From: Cytophagaceae bacterium
GTDB taxonomy: Bacteria; Bacteroidota; Bacteroidia; Cytophagales; Spirosomataceae
Length of the DNA: 64,000 nt
NCBI GenBank assembly: GCA_016722655.1
Contig: JADKIR010000005.1
Location: 806,001-870,000 of the forward strand
Reading direction: 5' to 3'
The notes beneath the pieces are model-generated. The model was not told where the DNA came from. It saw only the letters and a program-made list of their open reading frames with translations, and did no database searches. The position numbers were made by a program, and so were the translations under genes. The first letter of the stretch is position 1. The number at the start of each line of letters is the position of its first letter. Positions 1 to 8,867 of this stretch are shown here, piece by piece.

Positions 1-11
1 AAATAATTTTT

Positions 12-434
12 ATGAAAATTCTCATCATCAATGGTCCCAATCTCAATCTATTAGGAAAACGGGAGCCTGAAATATACGGAAGTCAGTCGTTTGAAGATTA
101 TTTTGAGATTCTGAAAAAGAATTTTCCTGAAATAGAACTGGAATATTTTCAGTCTAATCACGAGGGTGAGATTATTGATAAAATTCATCAGGTAGGCTTT
201 ACCTACGACGGTATCGTCCTAAATGCCGGTGGGTTAACACATACTTCTGTGAGCCTTGCCGATGCCATCGGTGGAGTAAAAACGCCTGTGGTGGAGGTCC
301 ATATCTCCAATATTCACGCCCGCGAAGAATTCAGAAAACACTCATTTCTTACACCAAAATGCAAGGGTATTATTGCCGGTCTGGGGATTGAAGGCTATTC
401 ATTGGCGGTACAATGGTTTCTTGATAAAAAATAG
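12..434 (+). CDS. aroQ: Type II 3-dehydroquinate dehydratase
   Basis: Dehydrates 3-dehydroquinate to 3-dehydroshikimate, the third step of the shikimate pathway, in the cytoplasm. The 140-residue length is typical of the dodecameric type II family. The N-terminal block INGPNLNLLGKREPEIYG carries the family's catalytic Arg17 and Tyr22. NAGGLTHTSVSLADA and EVHISNIHAREEFRKHS supply the conserved Asn/Thr/Ser and His/Arg substrate-binding residues. The start is the ATG 12 bases into the window, so the promoter lies outside. A strong bidirectional terminator follows directly. pheA, further along the same window, also belongs to aromatic amino-acid synthesis but is not linked to it. The identification is secure. 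Confidence 0.96.
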   Translation: MKILIINGPNLNLLGKREPEIYGSQSFEDYFEILKKNFPEIELEYFQSNHEGEIIDKIHQVGFTYDGIVLNAGGLTHTSVSLADAIGGVKTPVVEVHISNIHAREEFRKHSFLTPKCKGIIAGLGIEGYSLAVQWFLDKK

Positions 435-440
435 ATTTAG

Positions 441-480
441 AAAAAAAAAAGCCGGATTTTGATGTCCGGCTTTTCGTTTT
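441..480. terminator. Bidirectional intrinsic terminator between aroQ and the thioredoxin-like gene
   Basis: Stem gccgga (451-456) pairs with tccggc (465-470) around an 8-base loop. It is preceded by a run of A and followed by a run of T, so it can stop transcription from both convergent genes. Confidence 0.85.
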
Positions 481-1939
481 ATTTGCTTGCTTTTGCTGCT
501 TTTTCTGCTTGTACTTTCTTTTCGTGAAACTCTATAAACTTATTAAACTCTTCAACCGGTATCCTTCGACCAATGATTCGTTTTTCGCTATCCAAAATAT
601 AGGAAGTCGGCGTTGAATATATATCGTATTTTTTTCTGAAATCATATCTAAACTTTGAATCCAGTACATTTATCAGATTTTTGGTTTTGTAATTATTGAT
701 AAATTCCTTGGTTTTTTTGAGTTCTTCTGCTGGGTCTCCAGTCACATGTATGCCCGCATGGTAAATGGCGATACCTTTGTTCTTGTTTTCTTCATAATAC
801 TTCACCAACTCCGGGGCGTGGTCGCGGCAGTGCCCGCAATCATAGCTATAGAAATACACAATAGTATATTTGGCTTTGATATCATAAAGATTAATATCAC
901 GACCGAGTGTGTCTTGCAAAACCAATGGAGGCATGATTTTACCCGTCTGGATTGGTTCTAAAATCTGAACTCTTTCCCTAAATTTTGCAGTTTGAGTGCT
1001 ATCCATCCAATCAACATCTTTCAGATAATAATCTTTGGCCAGGTGCACAAAGACTCCGTCTAAGCCTACGATTTCAATGTTTTCATATTTGTTGGTAATC
1101 CACCAAAGTACATATCTATATACATCTTTGTTTTTCTTGGCCAATTTCAGCACTTTATCGGCATCGACATTGATAGAGTCAGTTACCTGATATACAAGGT
1201 CTTTGAAATATTTTTCAACTTTTGACTGAATAAATGGTGTTCTTAACATGCGGTCGTCAGAGAAGTCAATATTATCAAAATATTTCTTTTTGTAAAGATT
1301 AAAAAGATAAGTGGAATCGGTTCTGCCGTTGGCAAGTTTTGGGGCTTCTGTGGGTAGTTCCGGCTCAATGTTGGCATTAATAATCTTGGCGGCGAAGGAT
1401 TTTTTATTGTCGGCAACTACATTTTTCATGTAAAGATTTACATCTTCCTGAAGTTTTTTCATTTTACCACGGTTAACTTCCATTGATGCCGGGTCTTTTT
1501 GTTGTTGCATGAGTTTTTGTAAGGCCATTGCCTCTGAGCTTTTTTCCATCAAAAACTTCCTGTATCCAAACAGTATGTCGTTTTCTTTTGAGCCGGTAAA
1601 TTTCACACTTTTTACAAAATCTAAAGTATCGGCTTCAATGGTAATATCTTTTTCATCACCACTTACAATAAAATCATAATATTTGGCTTGATTGAGCACG
1701 ATAAGATATATCCCGCCTTTCAGAGGCTCAGTACCTTTAAATGTCAAAATACCGTTTTCAACCAAAGCCGAATCAACTTTAAAATATTGGGAATAACCAA
1801 AATAGTGTGCTAAATGCACCTTTCTACCTTCTTCCAGGCCCGGCAGTTTAACTGTAAAATTGTAAGCTGGTTTGTCTTGAGCACTGGAAATTGAAATGTT
1901 GTAAGCGAGAAAAAAAAGAAAAATTAATGTTCTCTTCAT
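479..1939 (-). CDS. Secreted thioredoxin-fold protein, DUF4369/DUF5106/TlpA-like
   Basis: Likely an envelope thiol-disulfide oxidoreductase of the Bacteroidota TlpA-like group. Residues 1-20 form a signal peptide ending in SSAQ. About residues 25-150 resemble the DUF4369 beta-rich domain, and 150-330 are a charged helical stretch like DUF5106. From about 340 onward there is a thioredoxin fold whose redox pair is C368-G-H-C371 in the context YSYDCGHCRDH, and the cis-Pro region is seen in STPTSYIL. The 486-residue length fits this architecture. It is convergent with aroQ and divergent from the YdcF-like gene. The substrate cannot be told from sequence; related proteins are annotated as disulfide reductases or cytochrome maturation helpers. 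Confidence 0.85.
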   Translation of the reverse strand: MKRTLIFLFFLAYNISISSAQDKPAYNFTVKLPGLEEGRKVHLAHYFGYSQYFKVDSALVENGILTFKGTEPLKGGIYLIVLNQAKYYDFIVSGDEKDITIEADTLDFVKSVKFTGSKENDILFGYRKFLMEKSSEAMALQKLMQQQKDPASMEVNRGKMKKLQEDVNLYMKNVVADNKKSFAAKIINANIEPELPTEAPKLANGRTDSTYLFNLYKKKYFDNIDFSDDRMLRTPFIQSKVEKYFKDLVYQVTDSINVDADKVLKLAKKNKDVYRYVLWWITNKYENIEIVGLDGVFVHLAKDYYLKDVDWMDSTQTAKFRERVQILEPIQTGKIMPPLVLQDTLGRDINLYDIKAKYTIVYFYSYDCGHCRDHAPELVKYYEENKNKGIAIYHAGIHVTGDPAEELKKTKEFINNYKTKNLINVLDSKFRYDFRKKYDIYSTPTSYILDSEKRIIGRRIPVEEFNKFIEFHEKKVQAEKAAKASK

Positions 1940-2004
1940 GTTCAGATTTTTTTTTGCAAATTTAAACTAATATTGATTTCGGATGAAAATTTTAACTTAT
2001 CATT

Positions 2005-2769
2005 ATGTTTTTTATTCTATCCAAAACGCTTTCTTTTATCTTAAAACCACTTGGAATCCTCTTTATTTTAGGATTCCTTTTATTATTGACTAAAAATCGT
2101 ACCAAACAGAAACGCCTTACCATAACAATTCTTGTATTGCTGTATATATTTTCTTGTCCGGCAATAATCAATACAATAAACAGGCTTTACGAACCCAAGG
2201 CTTTACATATCGAAAACCTCGGACAATATGATGCGGGGGTGGTTTTGACAGGTGGCATTATAAATGACTCAAAATATGGAGAGAATCATCTTGGCCTGGG
2301 AAATCAATCAGACCGAATATGGCAGGCTCTTGAGTTATATAGAGAGAAAAAAATCAAAAGAATCATTATTTCGGGTGGTGAATGGCGAAAAAATTATCAA
2401 AAACAACCTTTGATTGAAAACGATTATGCCCGACTTTTTTTATTAAAAAATGGCGTTCCAGACTCCTTAATTTTTCAGGAAAAAACCTCGAAAAATACTT
2501 TTGAAAATGCCTTAGAAACAAAAAAACTATTGAATATTGAAGAAAAAGTTTTAGTGATTACAACCTCATTCCATTGCAAAAGAGCCAGTTTATGTTTTCG
2601 AAAACAAGGAATTGACTTCACGATGTTCCCTGTAAATTCTGAAATTGCAGAAAACCATTCCCTTAGTATCTCAGCATTTTTGCCTTCCTCTCTGGCTTTT
2701 CGCCAAACCGACATGATTTTTACCGAATGGATAGGCTTATTGGCCTACAAATTGGCAGGATATATTTAA
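2005..2769 (+). CDS. ElyC/SanA/YdcF-family (DUF218) membrane protein
   Basis: This 254-residue protein has two N-terminal membrane segments (about residues 5-30 and 38-58). They are followed by a soluble DUF218 domain with the family landmarks VVLTGGI, IIISGGEW and VLVITTSFHCKRA. Family members such as ElyC act in envelope and peptidoglycan-precursor homeostasis, but the biochemical activity is not firmly established, so the role here is inferred. It stands alone between a divergent thioredoxin-like gene and a convergent pfkA, and ends at a shared terminator. Confidence 0.85.
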   Translation: MFFILSKTLSFILKPLGILFILGFLLLLTKNRTKQKRLTITILVLLYIFSCPAIINTINRLYEPKALHIENLGQYDAGVVLTGGIINDSKYGENHLGLGNQSDRIWQALELYREKKIKRIIISGGEWRKNYQKQPLIENDYARLFLLKNGVPDSLIFQEKTSKNTFENALETKKLLNIEEKVLVITTSFHCKRASLCFRKQGIDFTMFPVNSEIAENHSLSISAFLPSSLAFRQTDMIFTEWIGLLAYKLAGYI

Positions 2770-2770
2770 A

Positions 2771-2806
2771 AAAAGTCCGACCAATTGGCCGGACTTGATT
2801 TTTTAA
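2771..2806. terminator. Bidirectional terminator between the YdcF-like gene and pfkA
   Basis: Stem aagtccg (2773-2779) pairs with cggactt (2790-2796), with an inner cc/gg pairing around aatt. It is flanked by A and T runs. The T run overlaps the last codons of pfkA on the other strand. Confidence 0.82.
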
Positions 2807-3777
2807 ATGCTTAAAATGTGAACCATCCGTAACAAATCGTCGTGAATAGGTTTTTGTTTTTTGATAGTGTCAATAAATGGTGTATAAACCAGTTCATTGT
2901 TTACAATTCCAGCCATTACGTTTTTCTGTCCGTTTATAAGGCCTTCAACAGCAGCCAGTCCCATACGGGAAGCCAGAATTCTGTCATAAGCAGTAGGTGA
3001 GCCGCCTCTTTGCATGTGCCCAAGTGTTGAAACTCTGATATCCAGTTTGTCACCAACTTGTTCTTTGATTTTATCGGCGATCTGGGTAGCATGACCTTCT
3101 TCGTCACCTTCTGCTACAACAATAATGGAAGAAGATTTCTGGCGATTCCAGCCGTCTTTCAAGGTTGAAACCACTTTTTTCAAAGGAGTATGAGTTTCCG
3201 GCACCATCACGATTTCGGCTCCACCACCTATTCCAGACTGAATTGCGATATAACCTGAGTCGCGACCCATCACCTCGATAAAAAACACACGGTCATGCGA
3301 ATCGGCCGTGTCTCTGATTTTGTCGATGGCTTCGAGGGAGGTATTTACGGCAGTGTCAAATCCAATCGTGTAATCGGTACCATAAAGGTCGTTGTCAATC
3401 GTACCCGGACATCCCACTGTGGGTATCTGATATTCATTATAAAACACCTCAGCTCCTGTAAAAGTACCATTTCCGCCAATAGCTACCAAACCTTCAATGC
3501 CATGGGACATCAGGTTTTCGTAGGCTTTTTTTCTACCTTCCGGAGTCATAAAATCTTTACTACGTGCCGACTTAAGTATGGTTCCACCACGTTGTACTAT
3601 GTTTGATACAGACTTAGAGCCCATTTCGAATATATCACCGGCGATCATGCCGTTATAACCTCTTCTGATACCATATACTTCCAAACCGTGATAAATTGCT
3701 CCTCTAACCACGGCTCTGATACAGGCGTTCATGCCTGGAGCGTCTCCACCGGAAGTAAAAACTGCGATCTTCTTCAT
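2803..3777 (-). CDS. pfkA: ATP-dependent 6-phosphofructokinase
   Basis: Phosphorylates fructose 6-phosphate to fructose 1,6-bisphosphate, the committed step of glycolysis. The 324-residue length matches bacterial PfkA. Visible motifs are the nucleotide loop TSGGDAPGMNA, the GGNGTFTGA segment, and the catalytic PGTIDNDLYGTDYTIGFDTA with its TIDND aspartates. IEVMGRDSGYIA and the C-terminal QRGGSPTAYDR bind the sugar phosphate. GGNGT replaces the common GGDGS, with Asn at the variable position; because Gly follows rather than a bulky residue, ATP use is still the likelier reading. A TAnnTTTG-type -7 element lies upstream at 3807-3814. Confidence 0.96.
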   Translation of the reverse strand: MKKIAVFTSGGDAPGMNACIRAVVRGAIYHGLEVYGIRRGYNGMIAGDIFEMGSKSVSNIVQRGGTILKSARSKDFMTPEGRKKAYENLMSHGIEGLVAIGGNGTFTGAEVFYNEYQIPTVGCPGTIDNDLYGTDYTIGFDTAVNTSLEAIDKIRDTADSHDRVFFIEVMGRDSGYIAIQSGIGGGAEIVMVPETHTPLKKVVSTLKDGWNRQKSSSIIVVAEGDEEGHATQIADKIKEQVGDKLDIRVSTLGHMQRGGSPTAYDRILASRMGLAAVEGLINGQKNVMAGIVNNELVYTPFIDTIKKQKPIHDDLLRMVHILSI

Positions 3778-3806
3778 TAATTATGTTAGTGTTATTTTTA
3801 ACCCGA

Positions 3807-3814
3807 CAAAAATA
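3807..3814 (-). promoter_or_regulatory. Candidate -7 element of pfkA (TATTTTTG)
   Basis: On the minus strand the sequence TATTTTTG matches the Bacteroidota TAnnTTTG -7 consensus and lies 30 bases before the pfkA start. No good TTTG -33 partner is visible, so this is a weak call. Confidence 0.4.
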
Positions 3815-4045
3815 CGGAGATTTATCCTAACCTAAAAGGATATTTTTATTTCGTTGAGGTTGATTTTTTTTAAAGATAATTTTGAGAATTTGATTTTTGC
3901 AAAATATTATTGGAATAGTAATAAATATCGAATTCATGATTCATAAAATTTTACCGTAAAATAATTTTACAAAAAAATACCTCAAAAAATGTCAAAATTT
4001 TAATTTAATTTTAAGTTTAAAAAAAAGTATTTTAAATCCCAAAAA

Positions 4046-6919
4046 ATGAAAAAAGGACTTCTTATTTTCACAATTATCCTAAATGGATTTGTTTCGTTTT
4101 CTCAGGAACAAATTACCAAGCTCAGGCATATTTTTACAGGCCTTAGGCAGTATAACATTTCGATTGTTTATAATGACACTACAAATAATGACCTTATTTA
4201 CATTAAATATACCTCAACAATTGGAGGTAATAAATATAGTCTTCGTCACTATAATTTTTCGGATGGAATTGATTCAGAAATTGAAGAATTTGACGACAAC
4301 ACTACAATAAAAGCTTTCAAAGGCAGAGAGGTTGACATTTTGAGGTTTATAATTTCGACATTGAATCAAAAAAATAACACTTATTCAAACATTACACCTG
4401 AATACAGTACTAAGAAAAGGATTTTAGAACAAAGTCAAATAATAAACTCAGATGAGCCACTCAATATTTATCAATTCAAAGATGGGTTTATCCATTTTTA
4501 TTCCGGCCATTCAACTATTTTCGATCAGAACTTTAAAGAGATTAAAACAATTTTTTATAACAGCCATGAATATAATTCTGAGAGCTGGCGGAATTCTTTT
4601 CCATTATTAGTATCTGGAAATGAAAAATATTATTTACTTTTCAGTGACTCAGCAATTGTAAATAATATTTCATATAAGGTATTGCCTGAGGAAAAAATGG
4701 TTTTAAACCGGTCAAATTGCAAAGAATACCACCATAATTTATATGCAACTTATACCGAAAATAATACCAGTAACCTATTCAAAGTTCAATTTGAGGATAA
4801 ACAGGTAAAATTGCAAAAAATAACTTTACCATATGGAAAAACTATTAATTTCTTTGAATCAAATAGCCTGATATCAGGCTTTTCAAGTCAAATTTTTGAT
4901 ATTCAAGACACCACAATCCTTGAGATAAAGCATGACTATCAATACTGGGCGTATCAGAATAATTATCAGGATGAAAATTTTGGTTTTAAAATAGGTTATT
5001 CCCCATTTACAGGAGTAGGAAATTGGCCTTTGACTTACATAATTGACAGATCAGACTCAACTTATTTTAATATTTCCTACAATTTTAATACAATGCAGTA
5101 TGCTAACTTAAAATTGAATTTATTTCAAAAATTCAATTATATTAAAAAAATTAACACAATCAATAACCAATTTCTCTACCAATTAACTGACCTTGCCTCA
5201 AGCCAAAAGTCAGAGTTTCTGATAATTGATAAAACTACAGAGCTTCCTGAATTAGAATGTCTCAGTATAATCAAAAAGCTTAATCCAACTGAATACCTTG
5301 TGATGGATAATAATCAAAACTTTGGTGTTTTTAATATTGACAATTTTACTTTCAAAACTACTCTTGAGAATACCGTATATGAAATCAAATATTTTTACCA
5401 AAATAATATCATAAACTATTATGACCAAGCTAAACTTTACCCTGTAAACGATAAGTTTTTATTAACCTATCAAAATTCCTTGGTATTGATTAATAAAACT
5501 AAATACACCGACAGCCTGGATTTCAATGTGATTAGCTCAAACTATTCAACCAAGGGAACTTATTTTGATGGAAAACAGGCCAGAGAAATAAAATCAGATA
5601 AGGAGTATTCAATAACTGAAAACCGTTTTCTGGGTCTCAACGAATATGTTTTCGCTGGAAAAATTGGAAACCAGTTAAAATTTATCAATCAAAAAAACCA
5701 ACTGGAGACTAATATTTATCAGGAAAACGGCTCCAACAAATCGCCTTCAACGATATACTTTTTTGATGAAAATGTTATCGCAGTAATTCAAGGATATGAT
5801 CTCCGGATAAATCAGGATCAAATTCAAAACAATTTCAATCTGAATGATTATGGTCAAATCACCTGCATTGATTATGATTCCGAAAATCATCAGATTTACA
5901 TAGTTTGCAAGGGAAATAAGTATTTAATCCATATTTTGACTATTAAGCAAAGTACATTTAAGGACAGAAAAATTGATGTTGAAATTATTCAAGAAAATGG
6001 ATTGAAGCTTTCAGGAAAATACCTGAGTTTTTTGGGAAAAATAAATGGCGTCGAAAACAATATCATTGACTGTAACACCGGAATAATTACCGGCTTCCCA
6101 TTTTCGGTTTCTTCTGGATTTAATTTTGTTCACAGTTGGAAAAAAATGGGTATTTATGCATATACAGATTATTATTCAAATAAAAAAAGCCTGTATTTGC
6201 TAAATTTTTCCAATAATAATTATATCGAAATCCCAGCTAAAGAATTGGGAAATTATACTAGGTTGATATACAATAAAAACTTAGTTATGGTCTTTTATTA
6301 TGAGAATTACAAAACCAAAGTACTTGATATTGAAACTTTTTTGCTTAAAGAATATGCATTAAGGATTTTCTCTGAATTCAAGGATTACTTTCTTTGTACC
6401 GATGGGGTAGATAATTATATTACCAATTTCAACAATTCCCAGCCTATTTTCTTAAAAACATCTTCGGACTTTCAACCCAATATTACAACCATTCAGATTG
6501 ATAATAATAAAATTTATATGATAGGGCATTTTAATGAAAAATCAGATGAACTATTCTCATTCATTAACTTTTCTGAATTATTAAATAAAAAAGAAACTTC
6601 CAAAAAACAATTTCTAAATATTAATGAAGATAACCCACCAATCATCTCAATAGTCAGCCCGAATCCATTCGGATTATATCTTAAAATAGAAACCAATGGA
6701 CAAATAAATAACATCCAAATACTTGACAATATTGGGAAAATCTATGGAGAAATAAGCAATAACCAAATAGCTAATGAATATTCATTCCAACACCTAAACA
6801 ATGAAAGTTTTGAATTCAATCTAAATGTTTTGCTGGCAAAGTTACCCACAGGCAATTACAATTTACGTTTTACTTATTCTAATAATAGTTTTGAATATAA
6901 AAAAATTATTAAAAGATAA
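4046..6919 (+). CDS. Large secreted protein with C-terminal type IX sorting domain
   Basis: This 957-residue protein begins with a signal peptide (MKKGLLIFTIILNGFVSFSQ). It ends with a type IX secretion C-terminal sorting domain, recognisable from SPNPFGLYLKIE about 90 residues from the end, the pattern ILDNIGKIYGE, and LPTGNYNLRFTY followed by a basic KKIIKR tail. It should therefore be exported through the outer membrane by type IX secretion and attached to, or released from, the cell surface. The body is rich in Asn, Tyr, Ile and Lys, and repeated short beta-strand and turn units suggest a propeller, but no catalytic motif was recognised. It is flanked by unrelated core genes and a decayed stretch, which suggests an accessory insertion. 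Confidence 0.75.
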   Translation: MKKGLLIFTIILNGFVSFSQEQITKLRHIFTGLRQYNISIVYNDTTNNDLIYIKYTSTIGGNKYSLRHYNFSDGIDSEIEEFDDNTTIKAFKGREVDILRFIISTLNQKNNTYSNITPEYSTKKRILEQSQIINSDEPLNIYQFKDGFIHFYSGHSTIFDQNFKEIKTIFYNSHEYNSESWRNSFPLLVSGNEKYYLLFSDSAIVNNISYKVLPEEKMVLNRSNCKEYHHNLYATYTENNTSNLFKVQFEDKQVKLQKITLPYGKTINFFESNSLISGFSSQIFDIQDTTILEIKHDYQYWAYQNNYQDENFGFKIGYSPFTGVGNWPLTYIIDRSDSTYFNISYNFNTMQYANLKLNLFQKFNYIKKINTINNQFLYQLTDLASSQKSEFLIIDKTTELPELECLSIIKKLNPTEYLVMDNNQNFGVFNIDNFTFKTTLENTVYEIKYFYQNNIINYYDQAKLYPVNDKFLLTYQNSLVLINKTKYTDSLDFNVISSNYSTKGTYFDGKQAREIKSDKEYSITENRFLGLNEYVFAGKIGNQLKFINQKNQLETNIYQENGSNKSPSTIYFFDENVIAVIQGYDLRINQDQIQNNFNLNDYGQITCIDYDSENHQIYIVCKGNKYLIHILTIKQSTFKDRKIDVEIIQENGLKLSGKYLSFLGKINGVENNIIDCNTGIITGFPFSVSSGFNFVHSWKKMGIYAYTDYYSNKKSLYLLNFSNNNYIEIPAKELGNYTRLIYNKNLVMVFYYENYKTKVLDIETFLLKEYALRIFSEFKDYFLCTDGVDNYITNFNNSQPIFLKTSSDFQPNITTIQIDNNKIYMIGHFNEKSDELFSFINFSELLNKKETSKKQFLNINEDNPPIISIVSPNPFGLYLKIETNGQINNIQILDNIGKIYGEISNNQIANEYSFQHLNNESFEFNLNVLLAKLPTGNYNLRFTYSNNSFEYKKIIKR

Positions 6920-7918
6920 AAATTAACAACATATAACTCCACCAAAAATCTCCAGAGCTGCTTTTGCCCATCTGGTTGGGTATTGAAAATTATTCGGGAC
7001 AAACTTTATATAACTATTTTTGGAGCCCTATATAAAATCTTACTTAAAATCAAAATGCAATTTATTATATATCAATCGCTTAGAAAAACATGACACACTA
7101 CACTTTAATAATCTAGGTTTTTCCTAACATCCATGGCTTGATATTAGATGTTTAGATTATTTCAATATCAGTTTTGGAATGTAAAATTTAATCGTTACAC
7201 CTGATATTCAAAGTTAAACCAAGGGGAAATTTACCAAAAATATGAGTAATTGTGGGCGTTAAGGATATCAAGTTTTCTTATGAATACTTTGAAAATTAAG
7301 AAGTTAAGGAAACATTAAGTTTTTGCATTTTTGATTTGCATATTTTTATGCAATATCAATGTGTATTCTCAAAATCAATGGGCATAATTAAAGGGAATTC
7401 TATATTCAAGATATAAAAGTAATGCGTTTAATGCTTTTAACGGATTAAATCCCAATAATTAGCCATCTTAAAGGGAGCCGAATGAACTCTTCTACATTTT
7501 CGCAATGTCGAAGCCAGGTTTGGAGGATATTTAATCCTCAAAACGGAAATGCGATGTCTCTTTCTGTTTTCATGTCTCAAAATACTTTTTATTCTTGCTA
7601 GGAATTGCTCAGGCAAAACATTTATAAGAGCCCATTATGCCAAAAGCTAAGAAATTCAAGCAATTCAAATATCAATTGGCTTATTTCTAAAAAAATCCTT
7701 AAATAATAAAACTGCTAATTCACAATTACTTAAAACCAGCAAACTGCAACACACCAAAATCATATCTGGAGACAATTTTGAGACATATATATCGTATTTT
7801 CTTCTTTTTTATTAATCTCCTCTGTTATTAGAATTTTATTAAAAGGCTACACAACCCGTTGACCTTCTTCTTTTTTAGCATGATTTTTGCTTTATTCTCT
7901 TGAAACCATTTTTCCATA
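6920..7918. other. Gene-poor, AT-rich 1 kb stretch with decayed coding sequence
   Basis: No intact reading frame is found on either strand. The central part (7280 onward) keeps the start of a secreted protein, described separately. The first 300 bases after the sorting-domain gene show no recognisable feature. Confidence 0.6.
7280..7642 (+). pseudogene. Remnant of a secreted (kelch-like?) protein gene
   Basis: From the ATG at 7280 the reading MNTLKIKKLRKH, stop (7316-7318), VFAFLICIFLCNINVYSQ, NQWA, stop (7385-7387) is visible. The interrupted part is a good signal peptide ending in YSQ. After the second stop a shift of one frame gives KGNSIF, so the original may have read NQWA-W-I-KGNSIF. 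That resembles the mature N-terminus of Bacteroidota secreted kelch/galactose-oxidase-like proteins; this comparison is from memory. Further stops follow in all frames. It lies directly after a type IX cargo gene, so the two may once have been a pair of surface proteins. The end coordinate is approximate. Confidence 0.45.
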
Positions 7919-8731
7919 ATGCCGAGAAGAATCTTTATACTTTTATTAATACTAGCCACGTTTGCCGGATGTGACTCCAAGAAAGATATTAACCTTGGTA
8001 TCGAAGACATTACTAATAACAACAACGGATGTAAAATATTGGCCAATACCCGTTCTGACGGTCAATCTTATCAGTTTGTTTTTACCAATAACAAATTACA
8101 AAACATACTGGGCTTCAATGATTTCGATACTTTTGAATATACCAACGGAAAAATCACTAAAGCTTTCAATTCAAAAAACAAAAACGCTTCTATCTTATTT
8201 AATTTTGATTCCAAAAACCTGCTTAAATCCATTACATTTGAAGGAAAAGACAGTCAGGGGAAATTTTTCTCATACCCTACCACCATCACTCACAACAACA
8301 TCAATAAAATTGACAGGCTGATTTTGAGTTGGCCTACGTTCGCAGGAAAAGTCGAAACAAAATTCTCCTATGATGCTGCCGGAAATGTAAAATACATCAG
8401 TGCTTATCTGGATGGCGAATGGCAAACGATATTGGAAAATACCAAATTTGATGATAAAATTTCGCCCTATAAAAATCAGCAATTAGGACAAATACTCAGT
8501 TATTATATGGTTTACTCACTTTTGGGTCCCGGATATAATTTTACGCATTATATCAATGCCAACAATGTATTGGAGGCCACAGTGAAGAAAGGAAACGAGA
8601 AAATATATTACAGCTATGATTATAAATACAACAGTCAGGGCTATCCTTCTGAAGTAAATTATACCAAAACTGTCAACAATCGTCCGGCTCCGGCAGCCGA
8701 AAAATTCACTTATGATTGTGATGCACAGTAA
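7919..8731 (+). CDS. Putative lipoprotein with YD-like repeats
   Basis: This 270-residue protein starts with a lipoprotein signal, MPRRIFILLLILATFAGC, with lipobox FAGC and Cys18 as the lipidated residue. The mature part carries repeated units of the form FxYtNGKItKa and FSYDAAGNVKYIS, which resemble the YD/RHS-type or DUF4595-like beta repeats common in Bacteroidota lipoproteins. It ends with a single Cys shortly before the stop (KFTYDCDAQ). No enzymatic motif is seen. It probably faces the periplasm or the cell surface; function is unknown. A terminator hairpin follows. Confidence 0.75.
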   Translation: MPRRIFILLLILATFAGCDSKKDINLGIEDITNNNNGCKILANTRSDGQSYQFVFTNNKLQNILGFNDFDTFEYTNGKITKAFNSKNKNASILFNFDSKNLLKSITFEGKDSQGKFFSYPTTITHNNINKIDRLILSWPTFAGKVETKFSYDAAGNVKYISAYLDGEWQTILENTKFDDKISPYKNQQLGQILSYYMVYSLLGPGYNFTHYINANNVLEATVKKGNEKIYYSYDYKYNSQGYPSEVNYTKTVNNRPAPAAEKFTYDCDAQ

Positions 8732-8767
8732 TACAAAAAAATATATTGCCAAATAACTAAATGGCAT

Positions 8768-8800
8768 TAAAGCACTTAAGCAATTGAGTGCTTTTTTTAT
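8768..8800 (+). terminator. Intrinsic terminator after the lipoprotein gene
   Basis: Stem aagcact (8770-8776) pairs with agtgctt (8787-8793) and is followed by a run of seven T. Confidence 0.85.
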
Positions 8801-8833
8801 AAAAATTCTTAAAATGGTCTGAATAAAAATCCC

Positions 8834-8841
8834 TAACTTTG
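8834..8841 (+). promoter_or_regulatory. Candidate -7 element of pyrG (TAACTTTG)
   Basis: TAACTTTG fits the Bacteroidota TAnnTTTG consensus and lies 26 bases before the pyrG ATG, just after a terminator. That is a sensible place for the pyrG promoter. The -33 element is poor. Confidence 0.5.
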
Positions 8842-8867
8842 TATCCCGTAATCAATCATTTACAGAA

